This document shows positions 12,369 through 23,004 of a DNA stretch of 64,000 bases, in pieces. The stretch is from the NCBI GenBank assembly GCA_011033025.1, contig WFMF01000001.1, forward strand, positions 1,417,755-1,481,754, in the 5' to 3' direction. Source of the stretch: Beroe forskalii. Lineage: Eukaryota; Ctenophora; Nuda; Beroida; Beroidae. Every line of letters begins with the position of its first letter. Position 1 is the stretch's first letter. A program made the position numbers and the translations under genes. A model generated the notes under the pieces. That model ran no database searches. It was not told the origin of the DNA and was given only the letters and a program-made list of their open reading frames with translations.

Positions 12369-13609
12369 GATTATGCAATTATGAGAGTATGAGTGAGTTC
12401 GATCCAATTATAATTATATACTTTTGTGTAAGGCAACAGCTATATAATCACTTGATGATGATTTATAAATATTCATCACTTTGTGTCCCTTTGCCTCATT
12501 GTGATCGTGATATGATTGTGGTATCATTCAGGGCAATACCTAGGTTGGATAACAAAAGGTTGGTACCTACATGCTTACAATTACATGGGGAGAAGCAATT
12601 TGTCTGGATATTTCGGCTATGGTCTGTCAAAAGCTGCCAGTTAAACATCGAGGCTAAACTTGCTTCAAGTTCAATAAGTTCACGTCATCTTTATATATGA
12701 ACATTAAAAAATTTCTCTTCGGCTTTCCATTTTTTCGTGAAAAAAAATTAGAAATTTTGTCATTTCCAACCATATTCATTATCGATAATGGCGATCGATT
12801 GGAAATGAATCACCATTACAATGAATTGCCATTATCGACGGTTGCCAATGGCAATTCTATCTACCATCAGCAAGTTGCACCATTTTTACCATTTAATTTT
12901 ATGATATAACTGTCGACAATGACTGTTCTAGTCAGTGTCAATGACGATTGCGATTGCAGGCGATTAATTAAAGGCGATTAATTGTCGACGACGGCGAAAT
13001 CATTGGATTACCATTGCCGAGAATCATTGTCGCTTTTGTCGATAAGGACGAGATTTTCCAATTCTAAACAACCCTTTTGCCTGCACATTCAATCGGCCAT
13101 ATTATGCCCTGACTGGTGTGTATACTCATGATAAGTCGAAAGCAACATTTCAAAAGAAGGTGGAAAGCTATCAAACGGGTCTCAAAAAGACCTAGCAAAG
13201 ATGAAGACTAATAGATTCAATTCATGGCTTCAACATTGCGTAATATAGTCCTAATCTTCAAGGGATAATTGCTGTGCTGGCGTCTGCTGAAGAAAAAACC
13301 TGTCTGAACGGGGGCTATAAGACAATGCTCATTGCTCAGTACTTTCCATCGGTAGAAATATCCTTTTCACCTGCCTTTTAGCGTGTTGCAGTTGCTTCTA
13401 ACCTTCATGGATAGGACCAAACTTTTCAAAAAGAATAAGTTTACAGTCAAGTTTTGCATTCGTAGATTACTGAATAATACGGTTTGAAAGTTAACATAGT
13501 AAACACGAAAACACTTGATTATTAAGTTTTTAGATGTAGCTTAGAAAATATGATATCAAATCATAAGTGAAATAAATATCATACCGCTCAAATTGCTCTC
13601 ATGATCTAC
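12369..13609. other. Non-coding stretch with ATGGCAAT-type simple words
   Basis: From about 12770 to 13030 the sequence is a degenerate mixture of short palindromic words such as attatcgataatggcgatcg and gccattatcgac. Two longer open frames at its left side lack splice context or recognisable motifs. I see no gene. Confidence 0.4.
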
Positions 13610-13615
13610 TTTATT
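13610..13615 (-). terminator. Polyadenylation signal AATAAA
   Basis: The plus strand reads TTTATT, giving AATAAA on the minus strand about 70 bases after the stop codon of the gene at 13686-14084. Spacing and orientation fit its 3' end. Confidence 0.6.
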
Positions 13616-13685
13616 TAAGTAACAAGGTCAATCAACTCATCAATCTGTTCCCAGTTAAAGTAAATTAAGCATTTCTTATGTGAAA

Positions 13686-14084
13686 TTACCATCCAATTAG
13701 CCACAAAACAGCAATACTTTGGAACACGGTCAGCACGAGTGATACAGCTACCAGACCCAGTTTAACGCAGTCAGGGAAGTGTGATCCAAAGCCGTGTCTG
13801 CAGGAGATAGTAGACTTGATTGGCTGAACGATTACTCGGTCATCTTCCGATTCTTCTGTCTCAGCGTCGCTACACCTCAAACTTGCCACGGTTAGCAGAC
13901 TAGGAGTCCTTCGGAGCTTCCGGTTAGGTCGGGAGAATATTGAGAAAGAGTTGCTTTTCAACCGTATCTGTCTCTTGATAGCTGATATGTTAAGAGGGAT
14001 GGGGGACCGCCTAGATGGGATTTCTGACAGACTTCTGCTCCGTGATCGTCGCCGACGGCTGAACATTCTTTTCAACTTCGCCAT
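13686..14084 (-). CDS. Basic protein with C-terminal membrane helix
   Basis: This single-exon frame of 132 codons is not a family I recognise. Residues 1-20 are strongly basic (MAKLKRMFSRRRRSRSRSLS) and Arg/Ser-rich patches continue to about residue 62. An acidic stretch (DAETEESEDD) lies near residues 73-82. The last ~25 residues are a hydrophobic segment, LGLVAVSLVLTVFQSIAVLW, followed only by LIGW. The layout is that of a tail-anchored protein: a cytosolic, probably phosphorylated and charged domain, held in a membrane by its C-terminus. A minus-strand AATAAA follows at a normal distance. The codon use and complete frame suggest a real gene. The basic N-terminus could alternatively bind nucleic acid or acidic lipid; nothing visible decides this. 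Confidence 0.65.
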   Translation of the reverse strand: MAKLKRMFSRRRRSRSRSLSEIPSRRSPIPLNISAIKRQIRLKSNSFSIFSRPNRKLRRTPSLLTVASLRCSDAETEESEDDRVIVQPIKSTISCRHGFGSHFPDCVKLGLVAVSLVLTVFQSIAVLWLIGW

Positions 14085-15096
14085 TCATTGTTGAAGATGT
14101 GAAACCCAATACGAACATCTGTAACACTTCAACCAAACGAATGTTGGTTAGTGCATCAAAACAGTTACCAATAATTCTAATAATAAGACCCGGTTGTCAT
14201 GGTAACCAAATGTATCAACACGTGTTTTCTGTCACTGTCAAGACTTTAGAGAATCTTAGTTGATAGAATTCAAATTTTATTGAGGAGATATCTACATGAA
14301 TGAGGTCTAGACTCATTTCAAATTTGCTATTGTCATCAAAAACAAGTCGAATTTCATTATCAAATCACGATTCATAGTTCACATCAGATATTGATTTCAA
14401 TGCGCGTGGCGTGCGCGGCGTTGAGTTTACGTTAGACTAAGTGTGAGCCATGAAAATTGGTACACCAAAAAGACGTTAATATTTCGCGCGTTCCATAAAG
14501 TCTTTGACTTGACGATATAATAGTGCTCTATATTGTTGATTGCAATATTTAAAATGTCCTTGACGAAAATCTCGGATATTTTAACGGTTGCCACCTCGGT
14601 TCAACCAAAATAATAATAAATCATTCATAAATTTACAAAAGATACTATAAAGTATATTTAGAGTTTATACCGAATAGAAATAAGTAAGAACCCAAAAATC
14701 AAAATGTCACGATTGTTAGCTCAACTAAGTGTTTTAATTTGATTAGAACAGTAAGTTGTACTAAGTTAATATTTGTTAAGCTTCATAAACCTTGATCAAA
14801 GTCTAAATAAGATTACAAGAATATGTATAATCTTGAATCCACGTAATTTTGCACTGTGGATTGAATGATATATGCTACTAAATTCAGACGGTAGTTTTTA
14901 AAAGACCCAACAAATGATTGACACGGCAAGGGACAAGCTGTGGTGCAGGTCACATTGCTGAATGAATCGACTCAACAAAGCAGCACCGTGCATGTTGACA
15001 CTAATGTGCACCGTTTTCTGCTGCAACTCTAGAAGAGTTTAAAATCTTTGTTCGTCTTGGACATATCGTCGACAAACCTGGAGGATAATGCTTAGT
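14085..15096. other. Intergenic AT-rich stretch
   Basis: I find no coding sequence, RNA gene or clear repeat between the start of the 14084 gene and the TTAA element at 15097. The first ~200 bases presumably hold that gene's promoter and 5' UTR. Confidence 0.4.
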
Positions 15097-17598
15097 TTAA
15101 CCCATTAGTGCCCAACGTAGCCTAAAAGCAACAGTTACGTTTTGAGTAATTGCGGCTTCTCTGAATGAGATATTAATTTCGTTTTTTCAACAACACCAGC
15201 TCTATTAAATTTCACACACTTCCTGATCTCGAAATATATCTTTTTGGCATCAGGCAACCAGTTAATTGACCAATTAATTTGACCATTTATTTTTTGATAG
15301 GATTTTCTACCACCTTCAGTAATTGGGTTAATTGAGGTAGCTAAACCAGATTTTTGATTTTATTGCTGCATACACCTAAATGGTCATTGGATGTGGCATT
15401 CAGATGGTGAAAGAATGAACTCATTAGTCCAAACCAGTCAGGAGATATAAGCATTCAAAGTTCCGATTGCCTTTATAGGCAACACTGAGGTTCAAAAGCA
15501 ACAGTTCTAAATGGGCTAGAAACCTCAGAATCATGTTTTATCTGACCATTTTGCATCGTCTGATTGCTTTATAATTGAGCCAAATTGCAAATTCACTAAG
15601 CAGAAGAACGTTATATGCAACATTTTGTAAGTGTTGCTCTTGGGCAACACTGGGAGAAGCTGAAAATTTGCCCAAAATAGCGAAATTAACGGCTTTTAAC
15701 AAAAGGCTGATACTATGTAATAGAAATCTGTATGCTGCACGTTCAGAAAGGCTAAAATATATAAAAATTGTTGCTTTGTTGCCTCTGGGCAACACCAGGA
15801 CACACCATTATATTGTGAGGCATGGCCTACCACACGCCAATTTAAATAAACATATTGTTCTTTCTGATATAAATGTTTAAATTGTTCGTTCAGCAATGTT
15901 AAACTAAACTATATCTGTTGCCTCTGGGCAACACTGGGATACACCTGTATTTTTGGGTCGTTCAGAACTTGACCAGAGTCATAATTTTTCAACGGAACCA
16001 ACATTAATTAAAAACATTATAAAAATATATAATTATGATTGGCATGTACTGTAATGGTATTTGCTATTGGTGTTAAAAAGGTCTGTGCACAATAGGCAAG
16101 TAAAATTAAAGCTCCCTATAGATGGTACAATACTCTTCATAGCCCTGAACGTACAGATTATGAGTAGTAACAGTATGGAGTTTTCGACTGGATCAGGTGA
16201 GAGATCTAGCAATAGCAGAAAACTGACAAAAAATACCATCAAGTGGGTTCCACCTGCATTTGCATGTCCTGTTAGAGTCTATAAACAACCTTCATTCATT
16301 TCTACACATTATGTCTATTCAGCTTTCACTTTTCAGACTTCAGGGACATTGCATACCTAATCACAAATTACTGAAATGACGAAAGTCTCCTTATAAAATG
16401 CCTAACTGTGGCCAGGTTGAGCCTATCTGTGTCTGTAAACATCCAGTTGCAACTTTCAAGGGGCAATCCATAACCCAAACAAGCCAAGCCGAAACGGAAA
16501 CTTAACGAATATTCATTATTCACCTGTGTATAATTACTATTGGCTATACAGTATACCTACGAGCTGCCTATAAATCCACGATCCTTTTCACAATCATCTA
16601 ACCATTCTTTTAAGGAAAATGTAAACTCTGAAGGTCAGTCAGAGCCATTTGCAAGCTCGGAGTTATAAATAGAGTGCGCCTCAATGCTTCAATGGGGGTA
16701 ACGGTCATGTCAAGGCAGAAATCAGAAATGTGGCGTATCCAGTAACTCATGCAGTAAGGGACATAATTCTATGTTATCTAAAGTCCATTTGAATAATAAT
16801 AATTATTACAATCCAGTTTTCTAATAGACCCCAATGGCCTCATCTATGAAGATTATCTGTCTTTTCAATCTACAGCCAGGGGTCAGTGCAAAGAAGGTCC
16901 TGCCAATGCATAAAATACCAACATGCAGTTTTATAGAAATGTATTTTGGAGCAAAATTGATCATGTTGAATCCTGGTGTTGCCTAGAAGCAACAATAATC
17001 TTTGAAATTTATGCCAGACTTCACATCTATAGAAGTATAGACATCTAACACACCAAATAAGGCAAGAAAATAACCATTCTCGTAGTTGGTAGTTGAAAAA
17101 TATTGTCGCATGATGCTATGTAAAATCCAGGCATAGTGTTGCCTAAAAGCAACAGCATTTATGGAAATCATCCCATATTTAATGATTATATATGTTTAAA
17201 GGCATATTGTTTCCGTCCACACGTGATATGAATGTCCAAGAACGTGAAATAAATAGTTAAATGTCATTCTCCCCAGTGTTGCCTGTGGGCAACAGTACGT
17301 TTTGAGAGGCTTTGGGTTCCCGTGAGTATTGCATATGATTTCCATTTCCATCTGTGGCTACTTGCTCAGTAGAATAAACCATAAATTCACTTTTAGATAC
17401 CAAATATTGAGAGATAAAGTAATGTTTCCCAAGGCAACAGCCCAGTGTTGCCCGAAAGCAACAGGTTCATAACTCGAAAACTACTGAAGTACCAGTATTG
17501 GGATTTTAAACTTAGTCATTGTGGCCCAGTGTGGTTCGGAAAATAAACATGTTATATAAAATACTCTGCCAGTTTTTCCTTGGGCACTAATGGGTTAA
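15097..17598. mobile_element. piggyBac-like non-autonomous element with periodic hairpins
   Basis: The element is bounded by TTAACCCATTAGTGCCCAA at 15097-15115 and its exact reverse complement at 17580-17598. TTAA directly flanking a CCC-starting inverted end is the hallmark of the piggyBac superfamily, which duplicates TTAA on insertion. No transposase frame is present in the 2.5 kb. Inside, small hairpins of the form GTTGCCTnnGGGCAAC recur at about 15467, 15634, 15778, 15917 and again at 16978, 17138, 17278 and 17447. Spacing is ~140-170 bp in both clusters, which flank a hairpin-free middle (15950-16970). The superfamily assignment is an inference from the ends only. Confidence 0.7.
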
Positions 17599-17986
17599 AT
17601 TCAAGTCAGATCTCGGTGAGATAGGCTCTAGTCAATCACTGAACCTTGAATAGTCTATAGAGTCAGTGAGTGATTACTGATTAGGGCCTATATCGTGAAG
17701 TGTTACTGACAAAACTAAGAGAAAAGAATGATGTAAGCCTGTTTAAAAGTGCCATATCAGAGTCTGGCAACTTCACAGACAACTGCAGCTTCCTACACCT
17801 TCATCAAAAAGATTGATTCCTGGATAATGGAGCTGCGGATGTACGCCAAGACCTGCTCTGGCATCAACTCTAGAGCTCTAGGGAAAAAGGCCTCTGAACC
17901 TCTGATCAAGCACAGAGCAGCAAACCTTATATACAGAGGCACTGAAGTGGTTTGGAAGAGTTCAACGAATGGAGTACATCCCTCCT
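17599..17986 (+). other. Possible decayed coding fragment
   Basis: From 17749 a frame reads through ...YTFIKKIDSWIMELRMYAKTC and ...LIKHRAANLIYRGTEVVWKSS with balanced codon use, then runs into the MITE at 17987. A further 50-codon frame with similar texture begins at 18575 (MYRRELSYLRLSNAQEVKNK...). They may be pieces of one gene or of a transposon protein interrupted by the MITE. The family is not recognised. Confidence 0.25.
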
Positions 17987-18250
17987 ATATGGGTATGTGT
18001 CCCATATAACTCTGGCTGAGTGACGTCACAGATCTAAACGTCAATTTTTTGTATCCTAAACCTAAATATGGCCCTAACCAAAACCCTAACCTTAAACCTT
18101 ACCCTAACCCTAACAAAACCTAACCCTAATCTTGACCATAACCCTTAAACTTAAAGCGCTATGTGCGCTTAAATGTATTTTTCTGAGTGACGTCATTATC
18201 ATAGATAATGAAGGCTCTGGAATTATATGGGACACTAGCCCCTATATGGG
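17987..18250. mobile_element. MITE with telomere-like CCCTAA core
   Basis: Inverted ends of the type cctatatggg...tgtcccatataa lie at about 17987-18013 and 18217-18250. A second pair, ctgagtgacgtca, lies inside them (about 18013 and 18184). The centre (18058-18150) is a run of degenerate CCCTAA words. The element carries no gene. Confidence 0.65.
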
Positions 18251-19627
18251 TAGCACTAAAGGAACTATACATTCTGAACCATATTGAGTTACGAGTAGAT
18301 CATATTTTAATCATAATTATGAAATTTTGACAATTTTTTCTGCAAATGGTTAATTTTTGGTAATAAAAATTCGGAAACCCTTAAAATTTTCATAAAAAAT
18401 TTTTGAAATTTTCATCAAAATCCTTGAAATTTTCATGAAAATTTAGATATTTTGATTACGCAATCATTGGCCAAACCCCCCTCCCCCCTCGTAATCAAAC
18501 GTAATCATTTGGAAACCCCCTCCCCCCTCGGCTGATTACGTAATATGTGAACGATCCCTAATGAATTCTGTCTATATGTACCGTCGTGAACTATCATATC
18601 TGCGACTATCCAATGCCCAAGAAGTTAAGAACAAAGGAGGCTTGAGGCAAAATGAGGCCATTGCCATGAGACTGGGTGTTTTGAAAGTGCTTTCTGTGAA
18701 GTTTTTGAAAATTGTGTTATGCATGTAAATAATAGGAACTGTGTGTTTTTGGACTTGCATGAAAAACTGCCATTAATAAACAATGATTCGAATCTCGATG
18801 CATTCATTCCTTCATTCAGAAATACTCACAGCCCGAATATTTGCAGTGTAAAGGTTACCACTTTGTTTGATGATAACTAAAGTAAAAAATTTGATGTTGG
18901 TTACAATTTTATAAAATGATAGAAAAGTATTATCTTGATTCATAATGTGAAGAAATTTTGCAGGAGAGAAAATTACAATCGGCAGCATATCCCATATATT
19001 ATGTGTGTTCATGCATCAATCAAAGAAGGGCTTGATGAAGACACGCTTTCTGCAGTGCGTGGAATTATTTTTTCGTAGAATTTTTGTCAACCATAGAAAA
19101 TGATAGTTCCAAAATTATAGTATACATGTCAATGAGGAAAAATGCCAGCTTCTTTAAATCGGATACAAACCAACGTGAGACTTAAAACGTCACAAAGTCA
19201 CAAACGTCAGAAAACGTAAAAGTGCCCCCGGAAAAAGTGAATTATATTCGTTATTTGCGTTGATATAATTATTAATAAAAGCCCGCACAAATTTGAAAGT
19301 GAATTTTGACAGTTTGAATGGCAGTAGGTAAGTAGAATTAACTCTGTTTACTTTTTCATTTCACTTATTATAGGTCAATGAGAGTGGATATTCTATTCGT
19401 TCGTACCACATAAATTATTACAGGGTCATTGGTAACATGCGCTATCTTCAATCTTGGCACATCATCTTATTGGCAGCCCCCTGTTATTTTTTAGCATGAT
19501 ATTTTTCAAAATGATTACCATAATATTTTAAGCTGCTATGAGACCTTGTGTCATGCAACTATGCATCAGTTTTAAACTACATTAACCCTTGTTTATAGAT
19601 TAAATTGGAAACGTATCAGCTAGTTAC
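18251..19627. other. Intergenic stretch without recognised gene
   Basis: This contains a ~90-bp stretch with two blocks of accccctcccccctcg between inverted ttacg words (about 18455-18543). Apart from the coding-like frame near 18575-18727 noted above, I see nothing supportable. A third exon of the TEX49-like gene should lie here or further left but was not identified. Confidence 0.35.
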
Positions 19628-20136
19628 CTTGTCATTTCGCTGTTAACATGAGCACATCTGATGGACTTGGCCCACTCAGGAGGTGTTTTGCTGTCTTTCT
19701 GCCACCACCCGTAGTCTTGGGATGTTGCCACCGGGTTCCTGTGCAAATCTATGGGACCTGAAAATACATATTGGTAGAAGCTGGCGTTATCGGTTGTTAT
19801 TGAATCTACAGGAAAACTTTTATGAAAAATCATTCACTGCATGTTGCCTTAATAAGCAGCTTATAAGAGATGTAACACTGCTCATTTATATGATTAGTGG
19901 AGTGCAGACACCAAAAGGTCATGGAAATTTGTCCAACATTCATCAGTTAATTGCTATGTAAACTTGCAAAATACTTTTCTTTAAATTAAAACAACACCTT
20001 TGTCATTTCGTGTGTGTTTAGTCTTCATGTCTGTGAATTTGACATGTGACCCCTCTGCAGGCGTGGGCGTCTTCTGTTCCAAGCTTTGTGCTACTGTGTT
20101 GTCATATCCCATGTAGGTTAGGTTGAAGAAAGACAT
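19628..20136 (-). CDS. TEX49-like protein, two exons seen, 3' exon missing
   Basis: Exon 1 (20136-19998) starts MSFFNLTYMGYDN and exon 2 (19757-19628) encodes GPIDLHRNPVATSQDYGWWQ... and ends ...HVNSEMTR. The intron is phase 1 with GT-AG ends. The N-terminal M-x-FFNL...GY-x-N motif, the paired Trp (WW), a W near the middle of exon 2 and the S-x-MTR end resemble the small vertebrate testis protein TEX49. The resemblance is from memory and short. Members are thought to work in sperm or cilia. The frame is open to an in-frame ATG nine codons upstream (20163). Exon 2 ends in phase 2 at a GTAACT donor, so at least one more exon must encode the C-terminus; I could not find it. Confidence 0.5.
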
Positions 20137-20163
20137 AGTCTGATGATAGTTTTTAGTAAACAT

Positions 20164-21770
20164 TTTAATATACCAAACCCACTCATGGCTACATGCTACT
20201 TCACTGCAAGGGCTTAATCGGCGAAAGATTTTTCCTATTGCTGATAGTAAAAATCTTTAGCTGGAAGGGACTCCCTTCCATTCCATGAACACCATGCATT
20301 TCATGTTGTTATGTTTGGTCATACAATCATGCCCATTGCCCAGCACTATCAAGCAACAGGCTGCAAGTGAGAGCAAACAAGGTTCATCAAGATGGTGCCA
20401 AAGGCAGCAGACTGGTGAGCCTAGTGAGCTGTCAGCTGTTATTGAAATTTGAACTGAACTGGACAGGTGTAAGGCATTCATGCAATGTTGGTTACTTGTT
20501 AAAAGTGAGTGAATAGACATTCTCGTGACTCAAAAATACTGTAGCATGTAACAGCTTGTCCCATTTTACATTGGATATTGCACAAAAATCGTAAGCGTTT
20601 TATATATAGAAAAACATGATCACACTTAAGGTAATTGGTGCAGTTCAGTATTTGTATTTTCAATATGTTTCAATTATCATCTCTCTTATTCCAATGCTTA
20701 TCTCAGTAACAATTCGAGACAACTTGTTTAACATGCACAGTCTTTACTCTTTCCTTGTAAATATAATGTAGGTAAGAAATATTGTATGAAATTGATCATG
20801 GGTACAACTAAGCGTTTAGTTAGTTACTTGGAGTCAAGACACCCTCAGGCAGTAGTTGCAGAAACATTATTGAAAGTTTCCAAGCATCGATTTTAAGGAA
20901 ATTAACAGGTTGAACAAGCCAGAGCTTACAACTCATCATTTATCCATTAGTAGGTTGCTTTGTAGGTCATTGCACTATATATCGACGAAATGATGGTGTA
21001 TGAGAGAAACTTCCAGAATATTTCCAGTTCAGTACAAAATTATCTTATAGAGAGTCAGAAGCAAGTGCTCAGTGTGAAAATTAGGTACTTGAAACACTTG
21101 AAAGACACTGTTGTGGACTTAGTGAAGTCTGATTTTCACATTTTCAGTTTTATTTGTGGAGAAATCTCTACCAAAAGAGCAAGTCATCAGCTCTCAAGTC
21201 TCAAATACTGGAGACTGTAGTGAAGCACATCGTACAGTATGAGGACTGCAGTCTGGTATGATTGAGGAGAAAAAAAGTGGCCTAACAAACACTGTGAGCA
21301 AAATTTTCTGAAGCATCAGCCAAAACAAGCAAAAATAGCCAAGACCTGTAGAATTGGCAACAAGTCAAGAACTTATTATCAGACTTCTGTCTGGCAAGTG
21401 AAATTGAAAGTTTCGAGCTTGATCATTGCTGGTCAGTTGGTTGCCAATGCTAGGAATCTCCACATTTTTGAGAAGTTCAAAGCTGTTTTTGTGAGTCCAG
21501 ACTGATCCCTTGAACAGCATCAGATTCAGAGTCCTGCAAAGAGAGACCTGGTGAGAGAGATGATGGAGGGCTTTAAAGTAGATTGGGAAGATTTTCATCA
21601 TTTAAGACAGACAAATAATTTTCAGGGATAAGGTTGCCTAAATTAGATGAAAATACCTCATAGAAATGAGAGCTTTCTATGAGGCAAAAATAAATTAACA
21701 AAATCAAATTAGATCTCTATTTGCACTAAATTATTTAATGCTTCCTAAATTATGCATTACATACACTAGT
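20164..21770. other. Intergenic stretch, no gene recognised
   Basis: Open frames at 20257-20520 (minus) and 20990-21220 (plus) have no recognisable motifs or splice context. The first few hundred bases should include the promoter of the TEX49-like gene. Confidence 0.35.
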
Positions 21771-21889
21771 CGGTTCCCGTCCTACGGACGGCGAATGATG
21801 GCAGCCGCATGAGCTAAGGGCCACATGTCCCTTTGACAGTGATTTGGCCGAGCGAGTTTGGAGGGGAAATTCGAAACTTTAATTTCTGC

Positions 21890-22465
21890 GAAAAAAAAAG
21901 CTTCCCACGCCCCCAACGGTAAATATTGCCGACAATATTCTCAAAACCTTTACTCATCATAAGCAACTCCATAGCGAAGGAATTTTGAAAAAATTCGAAA
22001 ATTAATTTTTTCCCGAAAAAAGGGCGTGGCCTCCCACGCCCCTTAGGGTGACCCAATAATTCGGACAAAATTCTCAAACCTTTTATTCATCATAAGCAAC
22101 TTGATGGCGAAGGAATTTGGAAAAATTCGAAAGTTTAATTTTTGCGAAAAAAAGGGCGTGGCCTCCCACGCTCCTCAGAGTGACCCAATAATTCGGACAA
22201 AATTCTCAAAATTTTTATTCATCATAAGCAGCTCAATAGCGAAGGAATTTTGAAAAATTCGAAAGTTTAATTTTGTGAAAAAGGGCGTGGCCCCCACGCC
22301 CCTCAGGGTGACCCAATAATTCGGACAAAATTCTCAAAATTTTTATTCATCATAAGCAACTCGATGGCGAAAGAATTTTGGAAAAATTCGAAAGTTTAAT
22401 TTTTGCGAAAAAAAGGGCGTGGCCCACCACGCCCCTCAGGGTGGCCGAAAAAATCTCATATTATT
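21890..22465. repeat. ~130-bp tandem repeat, four to five copies
   Basis: The word gggcgtggcc recurs at about 22022, 22155, 22284 and 22415, giving a period of ~126-133 bp. Each unit contains accccataattcggacaa-like sequence, a shared ttcatcataagcaactc and a shared gaaaaattcgaaagttt. A degenerate first copy lies near 21895. It lies between the TEX49-like gene and the last exon of the small membrane-protein gene. Confidence 0.85.
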
Positions 22466-22540
22466 TTTCTGATTTATTATAAAGTTTTTGCAACACGATG
22501 AAAAAAGAATTTCGTTGCCTACTTGAAAACGAATCGCCAT

Positions 22541-22575
22541 AAATAAATAAATAAATAAATAAATATATATATATT
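22541..22575. repeat. AAAT/TA microsatellite
   Basis: Five or more AAAT units pass directly into a TA run. It is a simple-sequence tract with no other content. Confidence 0.9.
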
Positions 22576-23004
22576 AACAACACGCATTATATATAGTAAG
22601 ATACATACTATGCAACTTCTCTACATACCACATACTATAAATATAAATATAAATATCAATTACAGTCTTATTACAAAACATACTTAACCGTATATTCCAT
22701 GTAATGTCAGACCACGGAAAGAGGCTCTTAACGAAACTCTTAACGAAACTAGAAGGCCAAAATGAGATACCCAAAACTGAAGAGGCTAGGTGAAATGTTA
22801 AGAAACCAAAAATCTTGTCCGATAATGTAAGGTTAGAAAAGAAATGCATGCCAAAGTTGAAAAGCCAAAACTTAATTTCCCAAAACTGTAAAGAAACCAA
22901 AATATAAAAAGCCAAAGTTGAAAGGAGCCCTTTGAAAAAACCTGAAAATTATAAGGATAAGTTCAAAGCGGAATGATTTGCAAATTTAAAGAGAATGATT
23001 GTTA

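Noticed and set aside
15467-17464. Evenly spaced GTTGCC...GGCAAC palindromes as a CRISPR array
   Set aside because: The genes around are eukaryotic and spliced, the repeats are short and variable with ~120-bp spacers, there are no cas genes, and TTAA inverted ends show a transposable element.
18572-18807. Last exon of the TEX49-like gene on the minus strand
   Set aside because: No frame with a phase-2 acceptor and an F-x-D...F-x-L-Y-type ending was found; the plus strand looks more coding-like there.
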